This document shows positions 17,193 to 25,822 of a stretch of DNA of 64,000 bases, one piece after another (position 1 is the stretch's first letter; every line of letters starts with the position of its first letter). Both the position numbers and the translations under genes were made by a program. This stretch comes from Halobacillus kuroshimensis DSM 18393. Its GTDB lineage: Bacteria; Bacillota; Bacilli; Bacillales; Halobacillaceae. Location of the stretch: NCBI RefSeq assembly GCF_000425705.1, contig NZ_KE384438.1, positions 53,692-117,691 on the forward strand, read 5' to 3'. The notes under the pieces are model-generated. The model searched no databases. It saw only the letters and a list, made by a program, of their open reading frames with translations, and had not been told where the DNA came from.

Positions 17193-18569
17193 ATGCTTTT
17201 AAAGATACTGCCGGTATCTTTACGTAAATATTTTGAAATGTCGAAGCGTCAGCGGAAACACGAGATCCAAATGACCATTTGGTATATGCCGCTTATTTAT
17301 ATTGCCGCTTCGGTTGTTTTCGTCATAGCTACCCTGTATCTGGACCTGTCTTTTCAGCTGGAACAATACACGTATGAGTTCTTCCGGATTAACGCAGATA
17401 TCACACGAATGCTCGTCAGTACGCTGATCGGCGGAATTCTTACATTGAGTGCCTTTACATTGAACTCCCTGCTTGTTGTGCTTACAACTTTCAGCGGACA
17501 ATTCTCTCCACGGATGCTTATTAACTTTGTTTCTGATAAACGGACCCAGCACGCTCTGGGTATTTTTAATGGGAACTTTGTTTACGTGCTGCTTGTATTC
17601 CTTTTCATCGGGAATGCAGAATATGAGTATTTTGTGGCTGTCCCCACCATTACGATTCTAATGGCCTTCACTTCATCCGTTACGTTTATTTACTTCATCA
17701 ACCATGCGACAACATGGATGCAGGTACATAACATCACGGACTCCATGAAGCAGTCATCGGAGAAAATCATCAACCAGACACTCCGAAAAGACCTTGAGGC
17801 TTACCGCTGTGAAAACCCGGGCAATCTGCTGGAGGATCATCAGGAAAAGACGTTCCATATCGGTGCTGTTCAATCCGGATATGTCCAGCTTGTCGATTAC
17901 CACACGATGATTGAAGAAGCTCGTAAAGATAACATCATCGTTCAATTCAAAGCACAAGTCGGCGATTACATCCTGCGGGGAAATGAACTGATCAGCTACT
18001 GGGGGCCTGGAGCTGATCATATCGAAAAGGAGAAATACGGCCGGATGATCAGCATCGGCTATAAGGAGACGGAGCTGCAGGACCTGCAGATGGGGATGCA
18101 TAAGCTTGCCGAAATTGCGATAAAATCCATCAGCAATGATGATCCTAAAACGGCTTCCAATGCCATTTACCGCATGTCAGAACTGATGCTCACCGTCGAG
18201 GATTATATTACCTTCACCCCTTACTTGATGGATAAGGACGGGCAGGTTCGAGTCATCCTTCTTTCCGAATCCTTTGAGTACTACATCTACCGGGGGTTCG
18301 GCTATATCCGGCATTATGCCCGGGACAACCACCTGGTTATTACCGACCTTGTCGGTTCAATCGCATCCATTGCTGAATCCATTGATGAATCCAAACACGA
18401 AATGCTTTGGGACTTTGCCTGCAATACGATTGATCACATTGAAGAAAAAGTCATCTATGAACTCGACAAAACCTTCCTGCTTCAGGAGATGGAGAGGCTC
18501 GCGATGACGACGGGGCATAAGCTTGACTATTACCATATTTACCGACGATTTTATCCAGTGGATGGCTGA
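17193..18569 (+). CDS. DUF2254 membrane protein
   Basis: A 458-residue integral membrane protein with four predicted helices in the first ~170 residues (around 28-48, 65-90, 115-135, 142-165) and a large soluble C-terminal region. The segment TRMLVSTLIGGILTLSAFTLNSLLVVL followed by FSPRMLINFVSDKRTQHALGIFNG is the DUF2254 signature. The function is unknown; the two-part layout suggests a channel or sensor. AAGGAGG precedes the ATG. It stands alone between divergent and tandem neighbours. Confidence 0.8.
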   Translation: MLLKILPVSLRKYFEMSKRQRKHEIQMTIWYMPLIYIAASVVFVIATLYLDLSFQLEQYTYEFFRINADITRMLVSTLIGGILTLSAFTLNSLLVVLTTFSGQFSPRMLINFVSDKRTQHALGIFNGNFVYVLLVFLFIGNAEYEYFVAVPTITILMAFTSSVTFIYFINHATTWMQVHNITDSMKQSSEKIINQTLRKDLEAYRCENPGNLLEDHQEKTFHIGAVQSGYVQLVDYHTMIEEARKDNIIVQFKAQVGDYILRGNELISYWGPGADHIEKEKYGRMISIGYKETELQDLQMGMHKLAEIAIKSISNDDPKTASNAIYRMSELMLTVEDYITFTPYLMDKDGQVRVILLSESFEYYIYRGFGYIRHYARDNHLVITDLVGSIASIAESIDESKHEMLWDFACNTIDHIEEKVIYELDKTFLLQEMERLAMTTGHKLDYYHIYRRFYPVDG

Positions 18570-18623
18570 AAGAAATGGCAGGAGAAGAGGAGCCCCTCTC
18601 AGGGGGAAACGATGAAAAACCGT

Positions 18624-18652
18624 TTGACAACCTCTTCTTCTTTGCTTATTTT
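18624..18652 (+). promoter_or_regulatory. Strong sigma-A promoter of the CDF exporter gene
   Basis: A perfect TTGACA (-35) and TATTTT (-10) with 17-bp spacing, ending 39 bp before the start codon. Confidence 0.75.
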
Positions 18653-18656
18653 TAAT

Positions 18657-18676
18657 ATATGAACATATACTCATAT
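18657..18676 (+). promoter_or_regulatory. Imperfect dyad, possible ArsR/CzrA-type operator
   Basis: ATATGAACATATACTCATAT is an A/T-rich imperfect inverted repeat immediately after the -10 box, overlapping the expected transcription start. ArsR-family metal sensors such as CzrA use TATGAA-type half sites at this position. The regulator gene is not in the window. Confidence 0.5.
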
Positions 18677-18691
18677 AAGGGGGGGTTAAGG

Positions 18692-19576
18692 ATGAGTCAT
18701 CACCATCATCATCACGTAGATTCAACAACCGGAAAAATCAAAACCGCTTTCTTTCTGAATTTCGCTTTTACCATTATTGAAATCATCGGCGGATTGTTAA
18801 CGAATAGTATGGCGATATTATCCGATGCACTGCACGACCTCGGCGACTCTCTCTCTCTCGGTCTTGCATGGTTTTTACAGAAGTTCTCAAAAAAAGGAAC
18901 TTCCGAAAGTTTTTCTTTCGGCTACCGGCGCTTCTCCCTTCTGGCCGCTCTTATCAATAGTATCGTACTAATTGTAGGATCCATTTTCATATTCATCGAA
19001 GCCGTTCCCCGGCTTTTCGATCCTCCTGAGCCCCATGCCGGGGGGATGCTGGCCGTGGCCATTCTCGGCATCGTCATTAACGGAGCTGCAGTTTTCCGCC
19101 TGCGCGGCGGAGATTCCATGAACCAGAAAGTCCTGACATGGCACCTTCTCGAGGATGTCCTCGGGTGGATCGCTGTTCTTATCGCCAGTGTCATCATGAT
19201 GTTCTTTGACGTGCCGATCCTTGACCCGGTGGCTTCCATTGGAATCACTCTGTTTATTCTATATAATGTCGTCAAAAATCTTGTCCAAACGATGAAGCTG
19301 TTTCTGGAAGCTGTCCCTTCGGATGTGGATCTTAAACGGATCATTGAAAAAATCAATGACCTTCCAGGGGTGTTATCCAGCCACCATACCCACCTGTGGT
19401 CTCTCGACGGGGAAAACCATGCTTTTTCCACCCATGTAGTCGTAGCAGGAAATGCGGGGAAACAGGAGATCTGTACCATTAAGGAAGGCGTAAAACACAC
19501 ACTGGAATCCATCCATCTGGAGCACGTAACGATTGAAGTTGAATATGAAGACGATCCATGTGGGCTGGAAACTTAA
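18692..19576 (+). CDS. Cation diffusion facilitator, CzcD-like metal exporter with native His tag
   Basis: A 294-residue CDF-family antiporter with six membrane helices. The zinc-site motif is ILSDALHDLGDSLSLG in helix 2, with the matching HLLEDVLGW in helix 5. The C-terminal cytoplasmic domain (~215-294) contains SSHHTHLWSLDGENHAFSTHVVV with metal-binding His residues. The start was set at MSHHHHHHVDS, where the first eight residues contain six consecutive His, because AGGGGGGG precedes it; the longer frame has no ribosome site. It should export Zn, Cd or Co from the cytoplasm in exchange for protons. Confidence 0.9.
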   Translation: MSHHHHHHVDSTTGKIKTAFFLNFAFTIIEIIGGLLTNSMAILSDALHDLGDSLSLGLAWFLQKFSKKGTSESFSFGYRRFSLLAALINSIVLIVGSIFIFIEAVPRLFDPPEPHAGGMLAVAILGIVINGAAVFRLRGGDSMNQKVLTWHLLEDVLGWIAVLIASVIMMFFDVPILDPVASIGITLFILYNVVKNLVQTMKLFLEAVPSDVDLKRIIEKINDLPGVLSSHHTHLWSLDGENHAFSTHVVVAGNAGKQEICTIKEGVKHTLESIHLEHVTIEVEYEDDPCGLET

Positions 19577-19604
19577 AAACAGCAGGCTGTCCAGCCTGCT
19601 GTTT
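19577..19604. terminator. Bidirectional terminator
   Basis: A 13-bp perfect stem (AAACAGCAGGCTG and complement) with a 2-nt loop, between the exporter and the convergent stress-protein gene. Confidence 0.8.
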
Positions 19605-19611
19605 GTTGTCC

Positions 19612-20037
19612 TTATAATTTCAGGGTTTCCGGTGTCTTGGAACCTTTGTTCATGTAACGGATCGTTTCCGGGAGGATTTCAAGAACGACAAATTCCGGAT
19701 CATCCTTGCCATCGAACCATCGTGTCATCTCATCATTCCAAATCCACTCTTTAATCTCCTGATCACTGCGGATTTTCGCCTGCCCCTGTACTTCCAGGTA
19801 GGTATCACCGTAGCCTTCTCCTTCATATCCCAGAAGGATATGAACGTGTGGATTTCCCTCGATTTCCTCTGCTTTATGTGTTTCCTTGCTCGTCGGTGTG
19901 AAAAACGTGAAATTCTCATCGTTGAAAAAAGTCATGTAACGGGTGTGCGGTTTGCTGTCCTTTACCGTAGCGAGTGTTCCAACTTTATGATTATCCATCA
20001 GTTGATGGATCCGCTGCTTCAATTCTTCCTGATTCAA
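19612..20037 (-). CDS. General stress protein 26 (YdaG), pyridoxamine-phosphate-oxidase fold
   Basis: A 141-residue FMN-binding split-barrel protein similar to Bacillus YdaG. Family landmarks are VGTLATV, TRYMTFFND, PTSKETHKAEEIEGNPHVHILLGYEGEGYGD and WFDGKDDPEFVVLEI. The start is TTG: AAGGAG lies seven bases upstream, and the resulting N-terminus (M)NQEELKQ lines up with YdaG MSQQELKQ. The ATG two codons earlier is only one base from AAGGAG and is rejected. YdaG is a SigB regulon member in Bacillus; the biochemical role is not established. Confidence 0.82.
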   Translation of the reverse strand: MNQEELKQRIHQLMDNHKVGTLATVKDSKPHTRYMTFFNDENFTFFTPTSKETHKAEEIEGNPHVHILLGYEGEGYGDTYLEVQGQAKIRSDQEIKEWIWNDEMTRWFDGKDDPEFVVLEILPETIRYMNKGSKTPETLKL

Positions 20038-20243
20038 TGTCATGCTCCTTTCCACTTTTCATTTCTTTGATTTCACAGTCAGTTTTCCCCGAAATAATGG
20101 AAGTAAACCAAAAAGTATGCCGGGATAAATCATTGACATGAAGTTCACACCACAGGGGTATAGTACATCTATGCGCAGCGCCCAACCGGGTCTGTGCTAA
20201 AATAAAAAGAAACGATCACCTAACAGAAGGAACAGGAGGAAGC

Positions 20244-21137
20244 GTGTTGAATCGGCAGCTGTTTACAAAAAAATGGAGCCTCATTTTCATAGGCTCGATT
20301 TTTATCGGTCTTCTCATATTTTTCATAAGCGCAAAATCAAGCAGCTCTGAACCTGTGGAACGCTCTGAGCTGACACCCACATTGTTTGTACATGGATATA
20401 AAGGCGGCCCGCGCAGCTTTCAGTCGATGATGGACCGGATGGAAAACCTTCAATGGGGGAAAAAACATATGACCATCTATGTTTCTGCATCCGGTATGGT
20501 ATCGATTCAAGGAAACTTCTCCAATACACCACGCCCATTTGTCCAGGTACTTTTCGAAAACAACCGGGCAAGCATTCAGGACCAGACGTACTGGCTACAG
20601 CAGGTGATGAAGAAGCTGCGGACGGAACATAAGATCCAGCAGGTGAATCTAGTCGGTCATTCGATGGGCGGCCTGGCTTCTGCCGGGTATCTCATGTCAG
20701 AGTCCGACCTGCCGGCGCCTAAGGTTGAAAAACTGGCCGTCATTGCAAGTCCGTTCAATGGGATTAAAAAGGAAGGCTACTTTGCCTCCAACTACGGGGA
20801 GGCGACCACAGATCTCCAGCCCGGCTCAGAAGCTCTCCGACAGATGGAAGAAGACAAGGAAAACTTCCCACCCGAAATTGAAGTTCTTGCCATTGCGGGC
20901 GTCATCAACGGAACGGAACCGGAGGAAGACCATTGGGATGGACTCGTCCACTCTTCCAGCGTCAGCAGACTGGAGAAGATTGTTCCCTTCGGTCAGTACA
21001 AAGAAGAACTGATTTTCAACAATCTGGCCACACATTCCGGTCTGCACGAGCTTGCAGAAGTGGACCGGATGCTTGCCGTTTTCCTTTGGGATGAAACGGA
21101 CGAAGATAACCTTAACTCTTTTGACGAGCATTTATAG
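20244..21137 (+). CDS. Alpha/beta hydrolase, DUF915 family, membrane-anchored
   Basis: A 297-residue protein with an N-terminal signal-anchor (helix ~10-30) and an extracellular alpha/beta hydrolase domain. The nucleophile Ser is in VNLVGHSMGGLASAGYL; the oxyanion-side HGYKGGP and a C-terminal His in NNLATHSGLHELAEV complete the likely triad. DUF915 hydrolases are surface enzymes of Firmicutes with undefined substrates. AGGAGG precedes two possible starts, GTG at 20244 and TTG at 20247; the first was taken. Confidence 0.78.
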   Translation: MLNRQLFTKKWSLIFIGSIFIGLLIFFISAKSSSSEPVERSELTPTLFVHGYKGGPRSFQSMMDRMENLQWGKKHMTIYVSASGMVSIQGNFSNTPRPFVQVLFENNRASIQDQTYWLQQVMKKLRTEHKIQQVNLVGHSMGGLASAGYLMSESDLPAPKVEKLAVIASPFNGIKKEGYFASNYGEATTDLQPGSEALRQMEEDKENFPPEIEVLAIAGVINGTEPEEDHWDGLVHSSSVSRLEKIVPFGQYKEELIFNNLATHSGLHELAEVDRMLAVFLWDETDEDNLNSFDEHL

Positions 21138-21146
21138 TCCACATAC

Positions 21147-21180
21147 CCGGCACCTTTTCAGAGGTGCCGGTTTATTTTTT
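21147..21180 (+). terminator. Intrinsic terminator
   Basis: A 9-bp stem CCGGCACCT/AGGTGCCGG with a 6-nt loop and TTTATTTTTT, directly after the hydrolase stop. It overlaps the last codons of the convergent methyltransferase gene. Confidence 0.85.
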
Positions 21181-21855
21181 CTCCAAAATGAACAGCCACA
21201 TAAATGTCAGCGCCTGCTTCAAATCCTCATCAAGATCGGCAATAAGGTGAGGTTCCACTCCTCTTTTATAAACGCCTTCTCCATCTATCACTTCCCAGCC
21301 ATTTTCAACAGCCAGCTGCTGTAATTCCCATGGCATCATCGTATTGCAGATCACCTCTTCCCCATAAAGCCTCCGATAGCTGTTCACTCTCGGCATTGCT
21401 GTGGGACCGAGAAGCCCGATACAGAGGCGTCCACCCGGCTTCAGCACCCGCTTCATTTCCTCCAGACCCGCTGCAGGCACTTCTGTCCATTCCAGTGAGT
21501 TAACAGCCATTCCACCATCAAACTGTTCATCTTCAAAAGGCAGATCCGCCAAATCTCCCTGCACAAACCTCAGCTGAGAATGATCGTTCACCCGTTGATT
21601 GGCCTTGTTGACCATATCTTTGGAGAGGTCCACGCCTGTCACATCATACCCTTCCTTGGATAACAAATAGGAACCGTATCCATCTCCACAGCCAAGGTCC
21701 GCGATTGTCCCAGCCGGCATATATTTTTTCACAAAAGGGACAATGCTCTTCCTGCTTCCCTCTTCCCACATGGTGCGGCTCTTTTCTCCCCACATATCCG
21801 AACGGCTGTCCCATTGGCGTTCTGCTTCCTTATGCCAGTTAAACGTTTCACTCAT
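21172..21855 (-). CDS. Class I SAM-dependent methyltransferase
   Basis: A 227-residue methyltransferase. The SAM-binding glycine motif IADLGCGDGYGSYLL is at residues ~52-66, followed by the acidic VTGVDLSKDMVNKA, FVQGDLADLPFEDEQFDG and the VLKPGGRLCIGL strand. The substrate (small molecule, quinone or tRNA) cannot be told. The frame extends 41 codons upstream, but GGGAGGG lies six bases before MSETFNWHKEAE, which fixes the start. Its 3' end overlaps the T-run of the hydrolase terminator. Confidence 0.85.
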   Translation of the reverse strand: MSETFNWHKEAERQWDSRSDMWGEKSRTMWEEGSRKSIVPFVKKYMPAGTIADLGCGDGYGSYLLSKEGYDVTGVDLSKDMVNKANQRVNDHSQLRFVQGDLADLPFEDEQFDGGMAVNSLEWTEVPAAGLEEMKRVLKPGGRLCIGLLGPTAMPRVNSYRRLYGEEVICNTMMPWELQQLAVENGWEVIDGEGVYKRGVEPHLIADLDEDLKQALTFMWLFILEKK

Positions 21856-22055
21856 TTTGAACCCTCCCGAAAAATTTTCTCCAACTTTTATTATAGTATA
21901 TAAAACCGCGCCACTCACTGGTTTCCCTTGTCGAAAAAAGGGGAATCCTACCATCAACCCAAAAGAAAAGAGTTGCATGATTCATCCACCCACGTTATGA
22001 TAAAAACACAAGATAAGCTATTTAATAATAACAAAAACACTATATATAGTATGAA

Positions 22056-22213
22056 CGAATCGAAGATGCCACAAGGCTTAATAGGGAATCCGGTGTAAAA
22101 CCGGAGCTGCCCCCGCAACTGTCAGCACTCGCGAAACGGTAAAACCACTGTGCCACGCACGGGAAGGACCGGAGTAAGAACGAGTGTCAGCCAGGAGACC
22201 TGTCTTCATTCGT
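22056..22213 (+). promoter_or_regulatory. Cobalamin (B12) riboswitch
   Basis: The conserved core is complete: GGGAATCCGGTG, the CCGGAGCTGCCCCCGCAACTG block, and the B12 box AGCCAGGAGACCTG at the 3' end. The closing stem pairs CGAAT...GAAGA with TCTTCATTCG at the boundaries given. The ribonucleotide reductase genes follow after a terminator. Adenosylcobalamin binding would be expected to favour termination, shutting the operon off when B12 is plentiful. Confidence 0.95.
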
Positions 22214-22301
22214 CGCAGTTTCAACTTCTTCGGGGATTGAGAAGATGAAGCGATGAAATGAAAGAGCCTTGTCTCTTCCTTTTTTCGTTTCATGGTTTCA
22301 T

Positions 22302-22328
22302 CCGCTCACCCCAAGAGCGGTTTTTTTT
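22302..22328 (+). terminator. Terminator of the B12-riboswitch expression platform
   Basis: Stem CCGCTC/GAGCGG with a 7-nt loop followed by eight T, ending 22 bp before the reductase start. It is placed where a riboswitch-controlled terminator should be. Confidence 0.75.
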
Positions 22329-22350
22329 ATGAAAAAAAAGGAGTGACACT

Positions 22351-24582
22351 ATGGCTGCCACATTAACGACGACAAGCTGGACGGACAAAATCAAACAATG
22401 GAAGGACGATTTCCCTCAGCTTCCTCTGGACGATTTTTTGGAACAGCAGTCTTCACAGATCGCAGACAAACCCTATAATGAACAGGCAGATGCTCTTATC
22501 CTCAAGTGCCTTGCCGAAATAGATGAAGCGGCACCGGACTGGACTTATGCAGCCAGCCGGATTCAGCTTACCCGTATGTACGAAGCCTCTGCCGGGAACC
22601 GCGGCACAACGAAGGCCTATCAAAATTTTCATGGCTTGATTGAGACGCTGATCGAGAAACAGATTTACACACACAAGCTGCTCACCTATTACAAAAAAGA
22701 AGAACTGGACGAACTGGAACAAGTTATCACACCGGAACGCGATCACTTATTTACGTATATCGGTCTGAAAACGCTGTCGGACCGTTATTTGGCAAAAAGT
22801 AAGTCCGGGGAGATTTTTGAGCTCCCTCAAGAGCGTTTTATGATTATTGCCATGGTTTTAATGGCTCAGGAAAATGAAAGCAAGCGCCTCTCTCTTGTGA
22901 AAGAAGCGTACTGGGCCCTCAGTCACCTGTATATGACCGTTGCTACGCCGACCCTTTCCAACGCCGGAAAAAGATATGGACAGTTAAGCTCCTGTTTCAT
23001 TGACACCATCGATGATTCCCTCCAGTCCATCTATGACAGCAACACTGACATCGCCAATTTGAGCAAGCATGGCGGGGGCATCGGTGTGTACTTAGGAAAA
23101 ATCCGCAGCCGAGGCAGCGACATACGTGGATTCAAAGGAGTCTCCTCAGGGGTCCTTCCATGGATGAAACAGCTGAACAACACCGCGGTCAGCGTGGACC
23201 AGCTCGGCCAGCGTCAGGGAGCGGTCGCCGTCTATCTGGACGTATGGCATAAGGATATCTTTCCGTTTCTGGACAGCCGGCTGAACAATGGGGATGAACG
23301 TCAGCGCACCCACGATTTATTTACAGGAGTATCCATCCCCGACTTATTTATGGAGGCGGTGGAAAACCGGGAGGACTGGTATTTATTCGATCCTCATGAG
23401 GTTCGTACGGTTATGGGCTTTTCTCTGGAAGACCACTTTGATGAACATAAAGGAGGCGGCTCTTTCCGGGAAAAATACCAGGCTTGTATCGAAAACCATA
23501 ATTTGTCCAGGGAAAAAGTGCCCGCCATTGAAATCATGAAGCGGATCATGATCGGTCAGCTGGAAACCGGGACCCCTTACATGTTCTACCGGGATGAAGT
23601 AAACCGTATGAATCCCAACAGCCATCAGGGCATGGTTTACTGCAGTAACCTCTGTACAGAAATTGCCCAGAATCAAAAAGCGACCGTGCAGGAGGAACAG
23701 TATGTCGAAGACGGAAAAATCATATCGGTCAAAACCCCGGGAGATTTTGTTGTCTGTAATCTGTCCAGTGTCAACTTAGGCCGTGCCGTTCCTGCCGGCG
23801 TGATGAAGCGCCTCGTAAGCATCCAGGTTCGTATGCTGGATAATGTCATTGAACAAAATACGATTCCTGTCCTTCAAGCGCAGTTAACGAACCATTCCTA
23901 CCGCGGAGTCGGTCTCGGTACCTTCGGCTGGGCGCACCTTCTCGCCAAGAAGCAGCTGGACTGGGAATCAGATGAGGCTCTCGAGTATACATCCGAAGTG
24001 TATGAAGCGCTAGCCTATCATGCCATTGAAGCAAGCAGTGATCTGGCCGCTGAAAAGGGAAGCTATCCATATTTTGAGGGATCCGACTGGGAAACCGGAG
24101 AATTTTTTATTAAACGGTCGTTTGACCAGGAAGGTACGTGGAACTGGAAAGCCCTGCAGGAGAAAGTCTCCCGGCAAGGCATGAGAAACGGATATTTGAT
24201 GGCTGTGGCGCCAAACTCCAGTACCTCCTTAATTGCCGGCAGTACAGCAAGTATTGATCCGGTATTCAAAAAATTCTATTCCGAGGAAAAGAAAAATTAT
24301 AAAATTCCAGTGACAGCTCCCGAACTGAACCATGAAACCTACGGGTTCTATCCATCCGCTTATGATGTGGATCAGCACGCAAGCATCCGCCAGAACGGCA
24401 TCCGCCAGAAATATATTGATCAGTCCATTTCTTTCAACCTGTATGTCAGAAATACCATTCAGGCCAAGGAACTGCTGGCGCTGCATATGGATGCATGGAA
24501 AAACGGTCTGAAAACCACTTACTATACCCGCTCCACTTCAAGTTCTGGAGACTTTGATGCATGCGAAAGCTGCTCATCGTAA
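22351..24582 (+). CDS. nrdA: Ribonucleoside-diphosphate reductase alpha subunit, class I
   Basis: A 743-residue catalytic subunit that reduces ribonucleoside diphosphates to deoxy forms. Catalytic cysteines are visible in QLSSCFIDT, YCSNLCTEI and VVCNLSSVNLG, and the C-terminal redox pair in ACESCSS. The barrel contains LSKHGGGIGVYLG. No N-terminal ATP-cone is evident, because the first 90 residues lack its motif, so overall dATP inhibition may be missing. AAGGAG precedes the ATG. The beta subunit gene follows 16 bp downstream. Expression appears to depend on the B12 riboswitch, implying a second, B12-dependent reductase elsewhere in the genome. Confidence 0.93.
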   Translation: MAATLTTTSWTDKIKQWKDDFPQLPLDDFLEQQSSQIADKPYNEQADALILKCLAEIDEAAPDWTYAASRIQLTRMYEASAGNRGTTKAYQNFHGLIETLIEKQIYTHKLLTYYKKEELDELEQVITPERDHLFTYIGLKTLSDRYLAKSKSGEIFELPQERFMIIAMVLMAQENESKRLSLVKEAYWALSHLYMTVATPTLSNAGKRYGQLSSCFIDTIDDSLQSIYDSNTDIANLSKHGGGIGVYLGKIRSRGSDIRGFKGVSSGVLPWMKQLNNTAVSVDQLGQRQGAVAVYLDVWHKDIFPFLDSRLNNGDERQRTHDLFTGVSIPDLFMEAVENREDWYLFDPHEVRTVMGFSLEDHFDEHKGGGSFREKYQACIENHNLSREKVPAIEIMKRIMIGQLETGTPYMFYRDEVNRMNPNSHQGMVYCSNLCTEIAQNQKATVQEEQYVEDGKIISVKTPGDFVVCNLSSVNLGRAVPAGVMKRLVSIQVRMLDNVIEQNTIPVLQAQLTNHSYRGVGLGTFGWAHLLAKKQLDWESDEALEYTSEVYEALAYHAIEASSDLAAEKGSYPYFEGSDWETGEFFIKRSFDQEGTWNWKALQEKVSRQGMRNGYLMAVAPNSSTSLIAGSTASIDPVFKKFYSEEKKNYKIPVTAPELNHETYGFYPSAYDVDQHASIRQNGIRQKYIDQSISFNLYVRNTIQAKELLALHMDAWKNGLKTTYYTRSTSSSGDFDACESCSS

Positions 24583-24598
24583 AAGGAGGCCAAGACTT

Positions 24599-25636
24599 AT
24601 GGAAACATTAAACAAACGAAAGTTAGTCGACCACGAAGCACCTAATGCGTCAACCGGAATCGTCAACGGACGCAGCTCCAATATATTGAACTGGGATGAC
24701 ACCCGCTATCCGTGGGCCTACCCGATGTATAAAACGATGCTCGCCAACTTCTGGATTCCGAGTGAAATCAACATGAGCAACGACCTCAAGCAGTGGCCGG
24801 AGCTGAGCGCTCAGGAGCAGGAATCGTTCAAGAAGATTATCGGCCTGCTCGCTTTTCTGGATTCGGTCCAGACTGATTACTCAGGAAAAATCGCGGATTA
24901 TCTAACCGATTCCAGTTTGTCCGCTCTCATGCAGGTGCTGGCATTCCAGGAAGTTGTCCATAACCAGTCCTACTCTTATGTCCTGTCCTCCCTGGTAGAC
25001 CAGCAGGAACAGGAAAAGATTTTTGAATACTGGAAGCACGATGATGTCCTGATGGAGCGCAATCAGTTCATTACCGACGGTTATCAGGATTTCATTGATG
25101 CCCCCTCCCTGGATTCCTTTTTGAAATCCATCGTCTATGACGTCGTCCTGGAAGGACTGTTTTTCTATGCCGGGTTCGCCTTTTTCTATAACCTTGCCCG
25201 TAACCAGAAAATGGTCTCCACCAGTACAATGATCAACTACATTAATCGTGATGAGCAGATTCACGTGAGCTTGTTTACACGGATATTCAATGAGACGTTG
25301 AATGAAAATCCTCAGCTTGATGCCGATGCTTACCGTGAATTCGCGAAAGAAACGTTCCAAACAGCGACAGAGCTTGAGATCAAATGGGGACGCCACCTTA
25401 TCGGAGATCAGTTCCCGGGCATACCGATGGACGATCTTGAAGATTATATCCGCTATATCGCAAACAAACGGTGCCGGATGCTCGGCACGGATAAGCCCTA
25501 CCCTGAACAGGATACAAATCCATTCAAGTGGATCCGTGCCTATCAGGACGTGGATGAAGGAAAGTCGGATTTCTTCGAACAAAAATCCAGACAATATACA
25601 AAAGTATCCGATACGAACGGATTTGATGACTTATAA
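24599..25636 (+). CDS. nrdB: Ribonucleoside-diphosphate reductase beta subunit, tyrosyl-radical type
   Basis: A 345-residue R2 protein that houses the di-metal site and radical. The ligands and radical Tyr are in FLDSVQ (Asp), FQEVVHNQSY (Glu, His, radical Tyr), VLEGLFF (Glu) and RDEQIHVSLF (Glu, His). The radical Tyr is present, so this is not a class Ic type. AAAGGAGG is nine bases before METLNKRK; a longer frame overlapping the alpha gene is rejected. The C-terminal tail should dock on the alpha subunit. Confidence 0.93.
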   Translation: METLNKRKLVDHEAPNASTGIVNGRSSNILNWDDTRYPWAYPMYKTMLANFWIPSEINMSNDLKQWPELSAQEQESFKKIIGLLAFLDSVQTDYSGKIADYLTDSSLSALMQVLAFQEVVHNQSYSYVLSSLVDQQEQEKIFEYWKHDDVLMERNQFITDGYQDFIDAPSLDSFLKSIVYDVVLEGLFFYAGFAFFYNLARNQKMVSTSTMINYINRDEQIHVSLFTRIFNETLNENPQLDADAYREFAKETFQTATELEIKWGRHLIGDQFPGIPMDDLEDYIRYIANKRCRMLGTDKPYPEQDTNPFKWIRAYQDVDEGKSDFFEQKSRQYTKVSDTNGFDDL

Positions 25637-25645
25637 GCCTATCGA

Positions 25646-25684
25646 AAAGCCTGCCGGGACCCTTGTGTTCCGGCAGGCTTTTTT
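25646..25684 (+). terminator. Terminator of the nrdAB operon
   Basis: A long stem AAAGCCTGCCGG/CCGGCAGGCTTT with a 12-nt loop and six T after the stop codon. Confidence 0.85.
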
Positions 25685-25699
25685 CTCCACTCATGAACA

Positions 25700-25716
25700 C
25701 GTCAACTTTCCTGACA
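25700..25716 (+). promoter_or_regulatory. Possible TnrA/GlnR box 1
   Basis: CGTCAACTTTCCTGACA matches TGTNAN7TNACA with one mismatch at the first base. It lies upstream of the glnK promoter and shares CTTTCCTGACAT-like sequence with box 2. Confidence 0.6.
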
Positions 25717-25733
25717 TATTTACAATAAAGGTG

Positions 25734-25762
25734 TTGATTTTTCAGAATATTTCACTTATAGT
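25734..25762 (+). promoter_or_regulatory. Putative sigma-A promoter of glnK-amtB
   Basis: TTGATT (-35) and TATAGT (-10) with 17-bp spacing, between the two TnrA-type boxes, 60 bp upstream of the glnK start. Confidence 0.7.
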
Positions 25763-25781
25763 AAATAACAACTACTACGCA

Positions 25782-25798
25782 TGTCATATTTCCTGACA
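25782..25798 (+). promoter_or_regulatory. TnrA/GlnR box 2
   Basis: TGTCATATTTCCTGACA fits TGTNAN7TNACA at every position. It lies downstream of the predicted -10, where a repressor such as GlnR would block transcription. Confidence 0.7.
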
Positions 25799-25822
25799 TG
25801 AATATGAGGAGGAAATGAGCCT

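Noticed and set aside
24902..25594. 230-codon minus-strand open frame opposite the beta subunit of ribonucleotide reductase
   Set aside because: It is antisense to a complete nrdB-type gene with all metal ligands and has no ribosome site.
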